Assembly: GCF_011764545.1 (NCBI RefSeq)
Contig: NZ_AP022870.1
Span: 2,712,001-2,776,000, forward strand
Length of the DNA stretch: 64,000 bases
Reading direction: 5' to 3'
Source of the DNA: Phytohabitans flavus
GTDB lineage: Bacteria > Actinomycetota > Actinomycetes > Mycobacteriales > Micromonosporaceae
In this document: one piece after another, positions 28,216 to 38,200 of the stretch
How the letters are laid out: each line of letters starts with the position of its first letter
Position numbering within the stretch: position 1 is the first letter of the stretch
Translations under genes and position numbers: made by a program
The notes under the pieces: model-generated
Databases searched by the model: none
What the model saw: only the letters and a program-made list of their open reading frames with translations
Told to the model about the DNA's origin: nothing

Positions 28216-29013
28216 TCAGCCCAACCGTGGGGTGTACCGCACCTGGCCGTACCCGACGACCCCGAGCCCGCGCGGCCCGGGCAGGTCGAGGTAGGGACAC
28301 TTGTCCACACCCTGCCGCAGGGTCGCCGACTCGTCCCCAGGAGTTATCCACAGGAGTGCACCGGTGCCGATCCACGGCTCCAGGTCGAAGTCGTACCGCT
28401 CCACGCCCGACCTCTCCCGCTCCCAGCCCGTCCACAGGCCGTCCTCGACCACCGGGTACGAGTCGCCGCCCCACAGGTTGACAAGCCTCGTACCGGCCGC
28501 CGGCCGCCCGAAGTAGCTGATCGCCCAGCCGGTGTGCCGCCCCACGGCCACCTCGGCGATCACCGCGCGCACCTCCGGGGCCGAGCCCAGGATCCGCGGC
28601 ACCACGAACGGCGCGCCCGGCCCTGGCACCACCGGGAACGGGGTGTACTCCACCGGCTCGGCCAGCCGCATCGCCCCGGTCATCGCCACCCACGTCGGCG
28701 GCCGCGTGCGGGGGTGGCGGCGCGCTCCGCTCGGGTACTCCCAGAACCATCCGTCCAGCCCGGCCGTGTCGATCGGCCACCAGACCGGCGCGTCGGTGAA
28801 CGGGCAGCGCGCGACCGGCACCTCGGGCAGCAGCTCCCGGTAGCGCTCGGTGACCTTCTCGAAGGCGCGCCACAGTGGAGCGGCTTCCAACGCCGGGCGG
28901 ATCCGTGCCTCGGCGCGCAGCCGCTCACCCTCCTCCAGCAGGAGCGTCCGTTCCCGCACGGGCCCAGCGTGGCAGAGCAGGTGGCACCCGGTACACGGAC
29001 GGAATCGGGCCAT
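28216..29013 (-). CDS. Hypothetical protein with N-terminal cysteine cluster
   Basis: A 265-residue protein that is not recognised. The start at 29013 (MARFRPCTGCHLLCH) is preferred because the longer frame has no support. It has a CxxCHxxCH-like cluster at residues 7-15 that could bind a metal, many Trp residues (PVWWPIDTAGLDGWFWEYPSG, PWIGTGALLW) and no membrane segment or signal peptide. It is divergent from the VOC gene. It may be a conserved actinobacterial protein; no function is assigned. Confidence 0.65.
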   Translation of the reverse strand: MARFRPCTGCHLLCHAGPVRERTLLLEEGERLRAEARIRPALEAAPLWRAFEKVTERYRELLPEVPVARCPFTDAPVWWPIDTAGLDGWFWEYPSGARRHPRTRPPTWVAMTGAMRLAEPVEYTPFPVVPGPGAPFVVPRILGSAPEVRAVIAEVAVGRHTGWAISYFGRPAAGTRLVNLWGGDSYPVVEDGLWTGWERERSGVERYDFDLEPWIGTGALLWITPGDESATLRQGVDKCPYLDLPGPRGLGVVGYGQVRYTPRLG

Positions 29014-29056
29014 CCGGCGAAGCGTCAGGGCTGGTAGGTAACTATGTAGCGGAGGA

Positions 29057-29446
29057 ATGCCGGCACGGTTACCGTGTGTCGTGCGCATCAACCACCTCGG
29101 CCTGCCGGTACGCGACCAGCAGCGGAGCGTCACCTTCTACCAGCGCTACTTCGGCTTCGACCCGGCCACCGCGCAGCGGTACCCCGACGGCACCGTGTTC
29201 GTCCGGGACGCCGACGGGTTCGACCTCGCCCTGCACGCCGTCGAGGAGGTCGGGCAGTCGCCGGAGTTCCTGCACTTCGGCTTCCGGCTGCCGGCGCCCG
29301 ACGACGTCCGCGCGCTGCTAAGGCGGCTGGACGCCGACGGGGTCGAGGTCGTCGAGCGGTACGACGAGCCGGAGTACACCGCGTTCAAGTGCCTCGACCC
29401 CGACGGCCACCGCGTGGAGGCCTACTGGGAGCCACCCGCGCGCTAA
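29057..29446 (+). CDS. VOC-family (glyoxalase-like) protein
   Basis: A 129-residue single-chain VOC protein with the paired beta-alpha-beta-beta-beta modules (INHLGLPVRDQQRSVTFY ... FLHFGFRLPAPDDVRALL ... FKCLDPDGHRVEAYWEP). Metal ligands are plausible at His (NHLG), His (LHFGF) and Glu (VEAYWE). Some members are dioxygenases, isomerases or antibiotic-binding proteins; the role here is unknown. The start is uncertain: GGAGGA is only one base from ATG 29057, and GTG 29081 is the alternative. Confidence 0.85.
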   Translation: MPARLPCVVRINHLGLPVRDQQRSVTFYQRYFGFDPATAQRYPDGTVFVRDADGFDLALHAVEEVGQSPEFLHFGFRLPAPDDVRALLRRLDADGVEVVERYDEPEYTAFKCLDPDGHRVEAYWEPPAR

Positions 29447-29474
29447 GCCTGTTTGCCCGCCCGGGCGCCGCGCC

Positions 29475-29700
29475 GCCGGCACGGGCTTTCACCGCGGCGC
29501 CGCCCGGGGCCGGCAGGTCCGGCACGGGCTTTCACCGCAGCGCCGCCCGGGGCCGGCAGGCCCCAGGCAAGGGGCTTTCACGGCGGCGCCGCCCGGGCGC
29601 AGCATGTCCGGCGCGGGCTATTCGCGGCGGCGCCGCCCGGGACCGGTCCAGCAAGGGCTTTCGCGGCGCTGCCGCCCCGGGCGGCAGCTTCTCGGGAGCG
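29475..29700. repeat. Five-unit degenerate tandem repeat (41-46 bp period)
   Basis: Units with the core GGGCTTTCACCGCGGCGCC begin their GGGCTTT at 29483, 29526, 29572, 29614 and 29655. They fill the gap between the convergent VOC and aldo/keto reductase genes. Open frames here are artefacts of the repeat. Confidence 0.75.
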
Positions 29701-29704
29701 GGGC

Positions 29705-30754
29705 CTAGGCCGCCGCGCGGTCGTCCACAGGGCGGCGGCGCCGGTTGACGTCGGCCAGGTACGGGGTCTGCCAGGCGCCGTCGGCCCGGTACAGGTCGGT
29801 GCCCGGCGGGACGATCTCGTCGATCCGGTCCAGGGTGGCGTCGTCGAGGGCCAGCGTCGCGCCCTTGAGCAGGCCCTCAAGTTGTTCCATCGTGCGCGGG
29901 CCGATGATCACCGAGGTGACCGCCGGGTGGGCCGCGGCGAACGCGACCGCCAGCTCCGGCAGCGTGCACCCCAGGTCCGCGGCGAGCGCCACGAGCTTTT
30001 CCACAGCCTCGAACTTGGCGGCGTTCCCAGGAATGGACGGGTCGAAGCGGCCCGGGTTGAGCCGCGCGCGGCCCGTGGTCATGTCGACGGGCTGGTCCTT
30101 GCGCACCTTGCCGGAGAGGAAGCCGGAGGCGAGCGGGCTCCAGGTGAGCACGCCCATGCCGTACCGCTGGGCGACCGGCAGCACGGCCGCCTCGATGCCG
30201 CGGGCCAGGATCGAGTACGGCGGCTGCTCGGTGCGGAACCGGCCCAGGCCGCGCCGCTCGGACACGTGGTGGGCCTCGACGATCTCCTCGGCGGGGAAGG
30301 CCGAGCAGCCGAACGCCCGGATCTTCCCGGCCCGCACCAGGTCGGTGAGCGCCGAGAGGGTCTCCTCCACATCGGTCGTGTGGTCCGGCCGGTGGATCTG
30401 GTACACGTCGATCCAGTCGGTGCGCAGGCGGCGCAGGCTCGCCTCGACCTCCTGGACGATCCAGCGGCGCGAGTTGCCACCCATGTTGGGGCCCTCGCCC
30501 ATCGGGAAGTGCACCTTCGTGGCGAGCACGACGCTGTCCCGCCGGCCCTCCAGCGCCTTGCCGACAATCTCCTCCGACTCGCCGGCGGAGTACATGTCCG
30601 CGGTGTCGACGAAGTTGACCCCCTGGTCAAGTGCGGCGTGGATGATCCGGGCCGAGTCGTCGTGGTCGGGGTTGCCCACCGAGCCGAACATCATGGTGCC
30701 GAGACAGTGGACACTCACGTGAATACCGGTGCCCCCGAGTACGCGGTAACGCAT
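29705..30754 (-). CDS. Aldo/keto reductase (second copy)
   Basis: A 349-residue AKR-superfamily enzyme with the full tetrad: Asp50 and Tyr55 (FVDTADMYS), Lys80 (ATKVHF) and His121 (QIHRPD). Cofactor-binding GPRTMEQLE is near the C-terminus. It is longer than the 1484-2452 paralogue by a C-terminal extension (RADGAWQTPYLADVNRRRR), typical of the subgroup. The substrate is unknown. It lies downstream of, and on the same strand as, the large membrane protein gene. Confidence 0.92.
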   Translation of the reverse strand: MRYRVLGGTGIHVSVHCLGTMMFGSVGNPDHDDSARIIHAALDQGVNFVDTADMYSAGESEEIVGKALEGRRDSVVLATKVHFPMGEGPNMGGNSRRWIVQEVEASLRRLRTDWIDVYQIHRPDHTTDVEETLSALTDLVRAGKIRAFGCSAFPAEEIVEAHHVSERRGLGRFRTEQPPYSILARGIEAAVLPVAQRYGMGVLTWSPLASGFLSGKVRKDQPVDMTTGRARLNPGRFDPSIPGNAAKFEAVEKLVALAADLGCTLPELAVAFAAAHPAVTSVIIGPRTMEQLEGLLKGATLALDDATLDRIDEIVPPGTDLYRADGAWQTPYLADVNRRRRPVDDRAAA

Positions 30755-30788
30755 GATCGTGAGCGTAGGAGTTAGAGAACGCTCGAAG

Positions 30789-32891
30789 TCAAGCGGCGAC
30801 GCCCGCCGACGGCTGCGGGGCGCGGGCCGCTTCCACCGGAGCCCGGCGAAGCGCCAGCGGGCGGGCCACGGCGGCGGCGCCGGCCAGCGCGAGCACCGGC
30901 ATCAGCGCGGTCACCGGGCGCAGGCCGCTCACCGGGTCGGCGGTCATGGAGAGCACGAGCGCGGCCGCCACGGCGCCGAACGCGAGCGGTACCGCCGGCT
31001 CGTCCCGCCAGGCCCGCACGCCCACCACCGCGACGAGCGCGACCACCGCGACCACCATGAAGTCGGAGGCGAGCGCTATCCAGGCGAGGACCAGCGCCGG
31101 GTCGCCCGCGGCCGTGCTGACCAGGTCGCGGCCGGAGGCGGCGCGCGACCCCAGCGCGACGGCGATAGCGATGGCGCCGGCGAGCGGATACGGCGCCCAC
31201 GGGTTGCGCGCCCCCCGGTCCAGGCGGGTGGCCCAGGCGGCGAACGCACCGGCGACGACCACCCCGGCGAACGGGTCCAGCGCGGTCGCGAGCAGCACCC
31301 CCGAGCCGAACCAGAACGGGCCGCCCCGGGGCGCTCGCTCCTGCCATGGCAGCGCGCACAGTCCTGCCGCGACGGCGAGGGCGGCGAAGGGTTCGAGGAA
31401 GTCCGGCCGGGCGAGCGGCACCATCACCGTCGGCACGAGCATGAGCGCGCCGGCGACGAGCCCCGACCGGCCCCAGAGGCGGCTGCCCTGCCAGGCGACG
31501 AGCGCCACCGCCGCGCCGTACGCGAGGATCGGCGTCGCGCTCTCCGGCCAGGTCGCGACGATCGGGTCGGCCAGGGCGGGACCGCTGCCGACCGAGGCCT
31601 TGCGAATGTTGATATTGCGGAGGACGAGCGACAGCACCAGGTACCCGATGCCAAGGGCGACCCACGCGGTGACCGGCACCCGCGACGGCGTCTCGGGCGG
31701 CGGACCCGATGGCGGCGACTCGGTCGCGGTGGACGGGCGGCGGCCGGCGGTGAGGTCGGCGAGGAGGGCGACGGCGGCGAGCACGTACACCGGGTAGTTC
31801 GGGGTGTGGTACCGGAAGATCGAGTCGTCGTTGACGATCAGGTTGAGCGCGAGCGTGGTCCCGATCATGCCCACCACCAGCGCGGACAGCTCGCTGCGGA
31901 ACCGCCACCCGACGCTCAGCAGCGTGGTCAGCAGTACGGCGGTGAGCACCAGGTCGGTGCGGATGTGGTCCCAGTCGCCGGCCACGATGCGCGCGGCGGT
32001 CGCCGGCACCGAGGCGGCCACCTCGGCGAGCCCCTTCGTGCCGGTGTTGGCCTCGTATGTGGCGAATGTGGAGAAGCTGCCCGCGTACGAGGCGGTCATC
32101 TGGCCCTGTACCCACACAATGGCGCCGGTGGCCGCGACGCCGGCGGCGGCGAACGGCGCCCAGGCGTTCCGCACCTGCCGGTCGCGCACCGCGACGACGA
32201 GCCAGGCCAGGGCGGTGCCGACGGTCACCGAGACCGCGAACTGCCTGGTGAACAGCCCGAACCCGAGCAGCACCACGAACGCCACCACGTCGGGCCAGCC
32301 GGTGCGGCGGCGCAGCGGCAGCGCGAGCATCGCCGCGGTGGTGAACGCCATCGCGAGCGCCTCGGTGTTCGCGTGCACCGCCCAGTTGGCGGCGAGCCAC
32401 GGCGTGATCGCGAGCGCGCCGGCGAGCAGCCCCCACCGCGGCCCGAACATGCGGGCGGCGAGGACGGCGAGGCAGGCAACACCCGCCGCGTACGCGACGA
32501 CGGAGAGCGCCACCATCGACCACGGCCCGAACACCGCGACGAACGGGACAGAGAGTAGCCGGGTCATCACCCGCGGACCGACGGTCGCGGCGTAGTCGCC
32601 GGCGAAGTACATCTGGTAGTTCTCGGCGTGGCACCACGGGAGGCTCGACGTGGCACAGTCGATGCCGTCCTTGTCGGCCAGGAACTCGACGGTGCGCCGC
32701 ACCGCCTCCGGCTCGGAGTCACCCAGCAGCCGGAATGTCCACGCCAGATGGAACGCCGTGTCCGGGCCCCACTGCACCCGGGTCACGATCGTCACGTAGA
32801 CCGTCGCGACGTACAGCACCGCCAGGAAGAGCCAGCCGAGCAGCGGAAGCGACGTGGCCGGACGCCTCGTCACCGCACGTCCTCTCGCCAC
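30789..32891 (-). CDS. Large polytopic membrane protein, possibly GT-C-type glycosyltransferase
   Basis: A 700-residue protein with roughly 15 or more membrane helices. Near the N-terminus, after the first helix, it has an acidic loop (TRVQWGPDTAFHLAWTFRLL) like the catalytic first loop of GT-C/PMT-type transferases. A longer extracytoplasmic loop with a Cys pair follows (GIDCATSSLPWCHAENY). A Pro/Ser-rich cytosolic loop near 395-412 divides it. The alternative start GTG 32873 has AGAGGA upstream. It may attach sugars using polyprenyl-phosphate donors; this is tentative. Confidence 0.7.
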   Translation of the reverse strand: MARGRAVTRRPATSLPLLGWLFLAVLYVATVYVTIVTRVQWGPDTAFHLAWTFRLLGDSEPEAVRRTVEFLADKDGIDCATSSLPWCHAENYQMYFAGDYAATVGPRVMTRLLSVPFVAVFGPWSMVALSVVAYAAGVACLAVLAARMFGPRWGLLAGALAITPWLAANWAVHANTEALAMAFTTAAMLALPLRRRTGWPDVVAFVVLLGFGLFTRQFAVSVTVGTALAWLVVAVRDRQVRNAWAPFAAAGVAATGAIVWVQGQMTASYAGSFSTFATYEANTGTKGLAEVAASVPATAARIVAGDWDHIRTDLVLTAVLLTTLLSVGWRFRSELSALVVGMIGTTLALNLIVNDDSIFRYHTPNYPVYVLAAVALLADLTAGRRPSTATESPPSGPPPETPSRVPVTAWVALGIGYLVLSLVLRNINIRKASVGSGPALADPIVATWPESATPILAYGAAVALVAWQGSRLWGRSGLVAGALMLVPTVMVPLARPDFLEPFAALAVAAGLCALPWQERAPRGGPFWFGSGVLLATALDPFAGVVVAGAFAAWATRLDRGARNPWAPYPLAGAIAIAVALGSRAASGRDLVSTAAGDPALVLAWIALASDFMVVAVVALVAVVGVRAWRDEPAVPLAFGAVAAALVLSMTADPVSGLRPVTALMPVLALAGAAAVARPLALRRAPVEAARAPQPSAGVAA

Positions 32892-33075
32892 CTCGACCGC
32901 ACGACATCAAGCTATCAAGCCGGCCGATCTGCGGAAACGCCAAGGTGACGGGGATGTTTCGCGCTGATCGGTCATGGTGGAACGTTCTCACGCCCCGCGA
33001 CTCCACGTGTTTTTGTGGCGACAGAAAGTAGCGTCCGGGTGACCCGGATTGTCGCTTTGTTGGTAGCGTGCCGCC

Positions 33076-33507
33076 GTGGGGTTCGAGGGACTGATCGAGC
33101 ACGTGGCCCGCGGCTTCGAGCTGGCCGGCGTCGCGGTGCTGATCGTCGGCCTGGTCTGGTCGGCCGCCGTCGCGGTCCGGCTGTGGCGCCGCGCCGGGGG
33201 CCGCCGGGCATACCAGGCGGTGCGCGAGTTCTTCGGCGGCTCGCTCCTGCTCGGGCTCGAAGTGCTGGTCGCCGCCGACCTGATCCGCACCGTCGCGGTA
33301 AACCCGACGCTGGAGAGCGTCGCGGTGCTGGGGCTGATCGTGCTGATCCGGACGTTCCTCAGCTTCTCGCTCCAGATCGAGATCGACGGTGTACCCCCGT
33401 GGCGCCGCGCCATGACCAGCGGCGCGACGCTGATGGCGCGGGGCGCGTCGCGCGCCAACTCCTCAGCTGACCCCTCTCCTTCTGGCTCCTCTTCTAGCTC
33501 CGATTGA
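33076..33507 (+). CDS. DUF1622 membrane protein
   Basis: A 143-residue protein with a GTG start. Three membrane segments (about 15-37, 50-72, 80-98) flank the conserved DUF1622 elements (REFFGGSLLLGLEVLVAADLIRTV and IVLIRTFLSFSLQIEIDG). The C-terminal tail is Ser-rich. DUF1622 proteins are predicted small integral membrane proteins without known function. It is divergent from the polytopic membrane protein gene; the gap at 32892-33075 contains CCGGGTGACCCGG near 33037 but no gene. Confidence 0.85.
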   Translation: MGFEGLIEHVARGFELAGVAVLIVGLVWSAAVAVRLWRRAGGRRAYQAVREFFGGSLLLGLEVLVAADLIRTVAVNPTLESVAVLGLIVLIRTFLSFSLQIEIDGVPPWRRAMTSGATLMARGASRANSSADPSPSGSSSSSD

Positions 33508-33540
33508 CGGCATATACCGATCGACGGTACGTTGCTCGGC

Positions 33541-33876
33541 ATGGCAATGCAGGAGCCGACGTTTTTCATCTTGACCGCGCTCGCCGAGGAGCCCCGGCAC
33601 GGCTACGGCGTGATGCGCGCGGTGGGCGACCTCTCCGAGGGCCGGCTGTCGCTACGCGCCGGCACCCTCTACGCGGCACTCGACCGGCTGACCGAGGACG
33701 GGCTGCTCACCGTCGACCGCGAGGAGGCGGTCGACGGCCGGCTGCGCCGCTACTACCGGCTCACCGACGACGGCGCCGCCGCGCTGGAGCGCGAGGTGGC
33801 CCGCCTGCGGGCGAACGCGTCTCTGGCCGCCGCCAAGCTGCGCCGCGCCGGGTTCGCCTTCGGCGCGATCGGCTGA
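33541..33876 (+). CDS. PadR-family transcriptional regulator
   Basis: A 111-residue winged-helix repressor: MQEPTFFILTALAEEPRHGYGVM, then RAGTLYAALDRLTEDGLL and RRYYRLTDDGAAAL, the PadR hallmark. Upstream, GATTGACGG and GATCGACGG form a direct repeat (33503-33530). It is followed after four bases by a membrane protein gene, the usual PadR-target arrangement in actinobacteria. Confidence 0.92.
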   Translation: MAMQEPTFFILTALAEEPRHGYGVMRAVGDLSEGRLSLRAGTLYAALDRLTEDGLLTVDREEAVDGRLRRYYRLTDDGAAALEREVARLRANASLAAAKLRRAGFAFGAIG

Positions 33877-33880
33877 ACGG

Positions 33881-35256
33881 GTGGAGACGCGCGGCCCCCT
33901 GGAGCGGGCCTACCGCCGGCTGCTGCTCGCCTACCCCCGGCGCTACCGCCGCGAGCGCGGCACCGAGATCCTGACCACGCTGCTCGACGCGGCCCGCCCC
34001 GACCAGCGCCGCCCGTCCCCGCGCGACGCCCTCGACCTGGTGCTCGGTGGCCTGCGCCGCCGGCTGGCCATCCCGCGCGGCCCGCTCCCGGCGGCGGCCG
34101 CCACCGTGGTCGCGCTGCTGGCCGCGCTCGGCGCCGCCGCCGGCACCGGCTGGCGCGCCGCCGCGCCCGAGCCCGACCCGGGGCGGCCCGCGCGGTGGTC
34201 GAGGCCGCGATCCCGCACGAGCCCGCCGGGGATCAAATCACGGACAACCAGCCGCTGTACCTCGCGCCCGGCGCCAACTTCGACCCGGCGTCGGCCTGGG
34301 TGGGCTTCTCCTACGCGGTACCGGCCAGCGCGATCCCTTCCGAGGTAGCCGGTGCACGCGAGCGCCTGGTGGCCCAAGGGTGGGAGGCGACCCCGATCCG
34401 CGACGACCACGGCCTGGTCTCCTTCTGGGCCGCCCATGGCGAGCACGTCGTGCAGGTCGGCGGCTACCCCGGCGGGACGGAGCCGCTGTGGGCGAACGTG
34501 CACGGCCGCGCCCCCGGCTGGTTCACCGCCGTGGTCCTGGCCGCCGCAGCCGCCGGCGCCCTGATCGGCTGGCTGGCGGCGGGATGGACACTGCGCCGCC
34601 GACGCCCGGCGGTCACGGTCCTTGGTGGCCTCGGCGTGTTGACCGGCATCCCGGTGCTGCTCTCCGCGACCAACCACGCCGTGGCCGCCGTCGTGACCGG
34701 CGGCTGGTCCACGATGGACGCTCTGTTCCCGGCGACCGCCGTGTCCGCGGTCCACCCGCTGGGCATCTTCGCCGCGGCGTGGCTGCTGCTTGCCGCGCTC
34801 ACCGCCGGCCTGCGCGTCCGGTCATCCCGCGGCGTAAACCCCTGGCCGCTCAGCCTGTGGACGGCGGCGGCCGCGCACCTGGCGTTCGCCGCGGCATGGT
34901 GCCTGGTCGTCGGTCTCTATCTGACCCGCCTGGCCGCGAACGGCGGCGACCGCCAAGGCATGCTCGGCGGCGCGTACGACCCGAAGGACCTCGTGCCGTT
35001 CGGCAGTGGCCCGATGAACCCGTTCGTCTGGGCGTACGACCTGCTGAGCCTGATGTTCGTGCTCGGCTTCCTGGCCAGCCCCGGCCTGCTCAGCGTATCG
35101 GTACCGCTACTGGTGGCCAGCCGCCGCACGGTGGCCGCGGTCTCCGGCCGTGTGGCGTGGCGCGTGCTGCTGGTGGCGGCCGCGACCGCGCTCGCCCTGC
35201 CGCTGGCGGTGGCGACGCCGCTGGGCCGCGATGCACTGACGTGGTGGCTGGACTGA
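33881..35256 (+). pseudogene. Membrane protein paired with PadR, frameshifted as sequenced
   Basis: It begins GTG with a basic cytosolic domain (ERAYRRLLLAYPRRYRRERG) common to the PadR-partner proteins, then one membrane helix (about 68-87). The frame breaks at 34181-34190 (GGGCGGCCCG). The next frame resumes at ARAVVEAAIPHEP and encodes an extracytoplasmic domain and about six further helices to 35256. One inserted base gives a ~458-residue membrane protein. The function is unknown; partners of this kind are thought to respond to envelope stress. Confidence 0.8.
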
Positions 35257-35270
35257 CGGTCTTTGTTGGC

Positions 35271-38200
35271 TCACACCAGGATGGCTCCGCTCGCCTCCAG
35301 GACTTCGAGCGCGGCGGCGTCGAGGCCACAGTCGCGGGAGAAGGTCGCGCCTTCCAGGCGCGAGGTCAGGATCGCCCGGGACATGAGCTCACCGGTATCG
35401 AGCCTGCGTCGGACGATCTCGCCACAGTTAGTGGCATAGAGGAATGACTCCCCGTCCGGATGGGACGTGTATGCGTATGCGCCGAGCGCCAACGGTACCT
35501 GCCAGCGTGGTGGCCCTCCCCGCAGCGGCCAACCCTTGATAAGCCTTTCCCGGAAGGTGAGCACCGTGTCGCCCGGTGCGTAAAGTGCCAACCCTTCCCC
35601 GTGGCCATGCCGGGCTCCGATGCCCTCTGCCCGCCAGATCAGCACGCCTGCCATGTCGTACAGCAGTGCGGTGTCGCGGTCGTCCAGGCTGCACCACACG
35701 GTGTCCCGACCGAAGATCGTTCGTCCACGCGGGACCCGCCAGCGAGCCAACTCCTCCCACCGGCCGGAACCCTCATCATAGCGATCAACGACGATGTCCT
35801 CGCCGGCCATCGAAGCGTTGCAGATACCGTGCGTGTCGCCATACATGGAGTGGTAGATCCCCAGCGTCCCTGCTTTCTCCGGCGGGAACGGCAGTACGGC
35901 TTCCACCGCCAGATCGGGCAGCCTGTGGACGGCAAGGCGGGCCGGATCGCCCACGAGCATGGCGGGCACGCCCTGCCATCGAATGGGCCACGCACGCCGG
36001 ATCGGGCCTACGGGCGTCATCTGCCCGGTGCCCGCACTCACGATCGCCTGGTAACGCGCACCGCCATAGAACCGATCACCGCTGAGCGCGAGAATGGTTC
36101 GTGACTTCGCGAGGACCAGTCCCGGGCGGGGTGTGGCGAGCTGGCGGGGAGCGCCACTGAGGTCGCCGCCGTCCCATGCGAACAATGCCTGGTCGGTGTC
36201 CGCGACGATCGTGCCGTCCTCGGTGACGACGACACCGTCCACACCGATCGGGCTCTCGAGGATCTCCGGGCTGTCGAGCCGCGCGCCGACGAGGCACGCC
36301 CCGCGCAGGTCGACCTCGGCGAGGCCGGCCTCTGTGAGATCGGTGTCCCGCAGGTCCGCGCCGGCCAGCGACAGCCTTCCCCGCGGGGGCACGAGCCCGA
36401 CCAGACGCGCGCCGGCGAGCTTGAGCCGCTCCCCCGGCAGCCCGGCGGCCATAACGCAGTTGGCACCAGCCACACCGGCGCTGGCGCCGACCGGGCCTGT
36501 GGCCCGGGCGATCGCGAGCATCCGCTCCGCACCCTCCGGATGCGCCGCGACCATCGACCGCAGGAACCCGGCGACCGTGGGATTGACCCGGGTCTGGCCG
36601 AAGGTCTCCGCGAGCCGTGGCATCGCCTCGGTGGTGAAGCCGGACAGCGGCGGCAGCGTGCCATCCGGCCGCCGGTCGGCGAAGTAGGTCGACCAGAGCG
36701 CCGGCGCCCCGTCCGCGGAGACCGTGCCCAGCAGGTCGAGGAACGCCCCGCCGAGCACGCCGAGCTCGGCCGCGAACTTGTACGCCACGAACCATTCCAG
36801 AAGCGACCGGTGCGCCGGCGTGTACTGGCCGGCCGCGTCGCGGTTGAGCAGCGTCTGGGCCCGCATGTCGTGTTCCCAGTGGTCGAGGTCGCGCTCCGCC
36901 GCGACCGCCGCGCCGAAGTAGGCGCGCAGCCGCTCCGGGAACTCCCGGTAGTGCATGCTCAGCGTGCTCGTCGACTCCATCTCCCAGGCAAGCTCGCTCA
37001 GGAAGTACACCTTGTCCGCCCGGCTGGTAAAGGTCCGCTCCGCCTTGATGTCCTCGTCGAGCTTGTGCCGGATCGCGTAAAGGTAGACGTGCGACAGGTC
37101 GACCGGCCCGCCGGCCCGGATCTCGGGCAGCGCGGTGAGCACGAGGTCGGACATGACCGGGCGGCGAAGCAGGTCGCGCAGGCCGGGATCGCCGGTGACG
37201 AGCCTGATCACCTCCACGTCGGCCGTACGCCCGCGGATCATCCGGTCGATCTGCGCGTCGTCCAGCGGCGAGATCTCCACGACGTCGAAGCGGGGCTTCT
37301 CACCCTCGGGCGGGGCCGCCGCCGCATGCACCTCGCCGCTGAGCAGGCGGCGTGTCTCGTCGGCGTCCGGGAAGTGCTCGGTACGGCTGCTCAGCAGCAC
37401 CTTAGTACCGGGGTGGGTGACCTTGGCCAGCTCCCAGAAGTTGGCCACCATGGTCTGCCGGTCGACGCGCGCGGCCATCTCGTCGAAGCCGTCGAAGATC
37501 AGCAGGAAGCGCCCGGTGCGGTTGAGGTACTCGAAGACGCGCTCGTTGAGCGCGATGTTGCGTTCGAAGAGGAACTTGGAGACGACGGCCGCCACGTCCG
37601 CCGCCTTCGCGTAGTCCCGCAGCGGGATCAGCAGCGGCAGCCGTGGGCGGACCCGGCGCTCCTCGCGCGCCGCCCGCCACAGCTTCGCGAGCTGCCACGC
37701 CAGGTGCAGGCTGAACCAGCTCTTGCCGCTGCCGAACTCGCCGAGCACCGACAGGTGCTCCCGCGCCGTGTCGTCCAGCCACCGCTCCGCGTACTTGTCG
37801 AGGCCGCCGCTGCCCCACGCGTACTCGCTCGACGTCCCGTCCGGGTCGTCGCGGTGGCAGGAGAGCGGGACGTAGCGGTCGGGCAGGCCGAGGCGCTCCA
37901 CCTCCTGGTCCAGCCAGTCGACGTACGGCTCGAAGTCCGCCGCCATGTCGACAAGGTCGTCGAACGTCAGGCAGAGCACCGAGCCGTCCTGCTCGGCGGC
38001 TCTCTCCGCCGCGGTGCTGATGCGGCGGCGGGCGACAAGCCAGACGCCCTGCGCGCCCTGCCGTGCCTTCTCCGCGAGCGCCCAGGCGACCTGGCCGGCG
38101 AGCAGCTCACCGTCCACTCCGATCAGCACGACGCGGCCGAACCGACCTGGGGTGACCGGCGCCTTGACGAGCCAGCCGACCTGTCCGCCGGGCACCTCCA

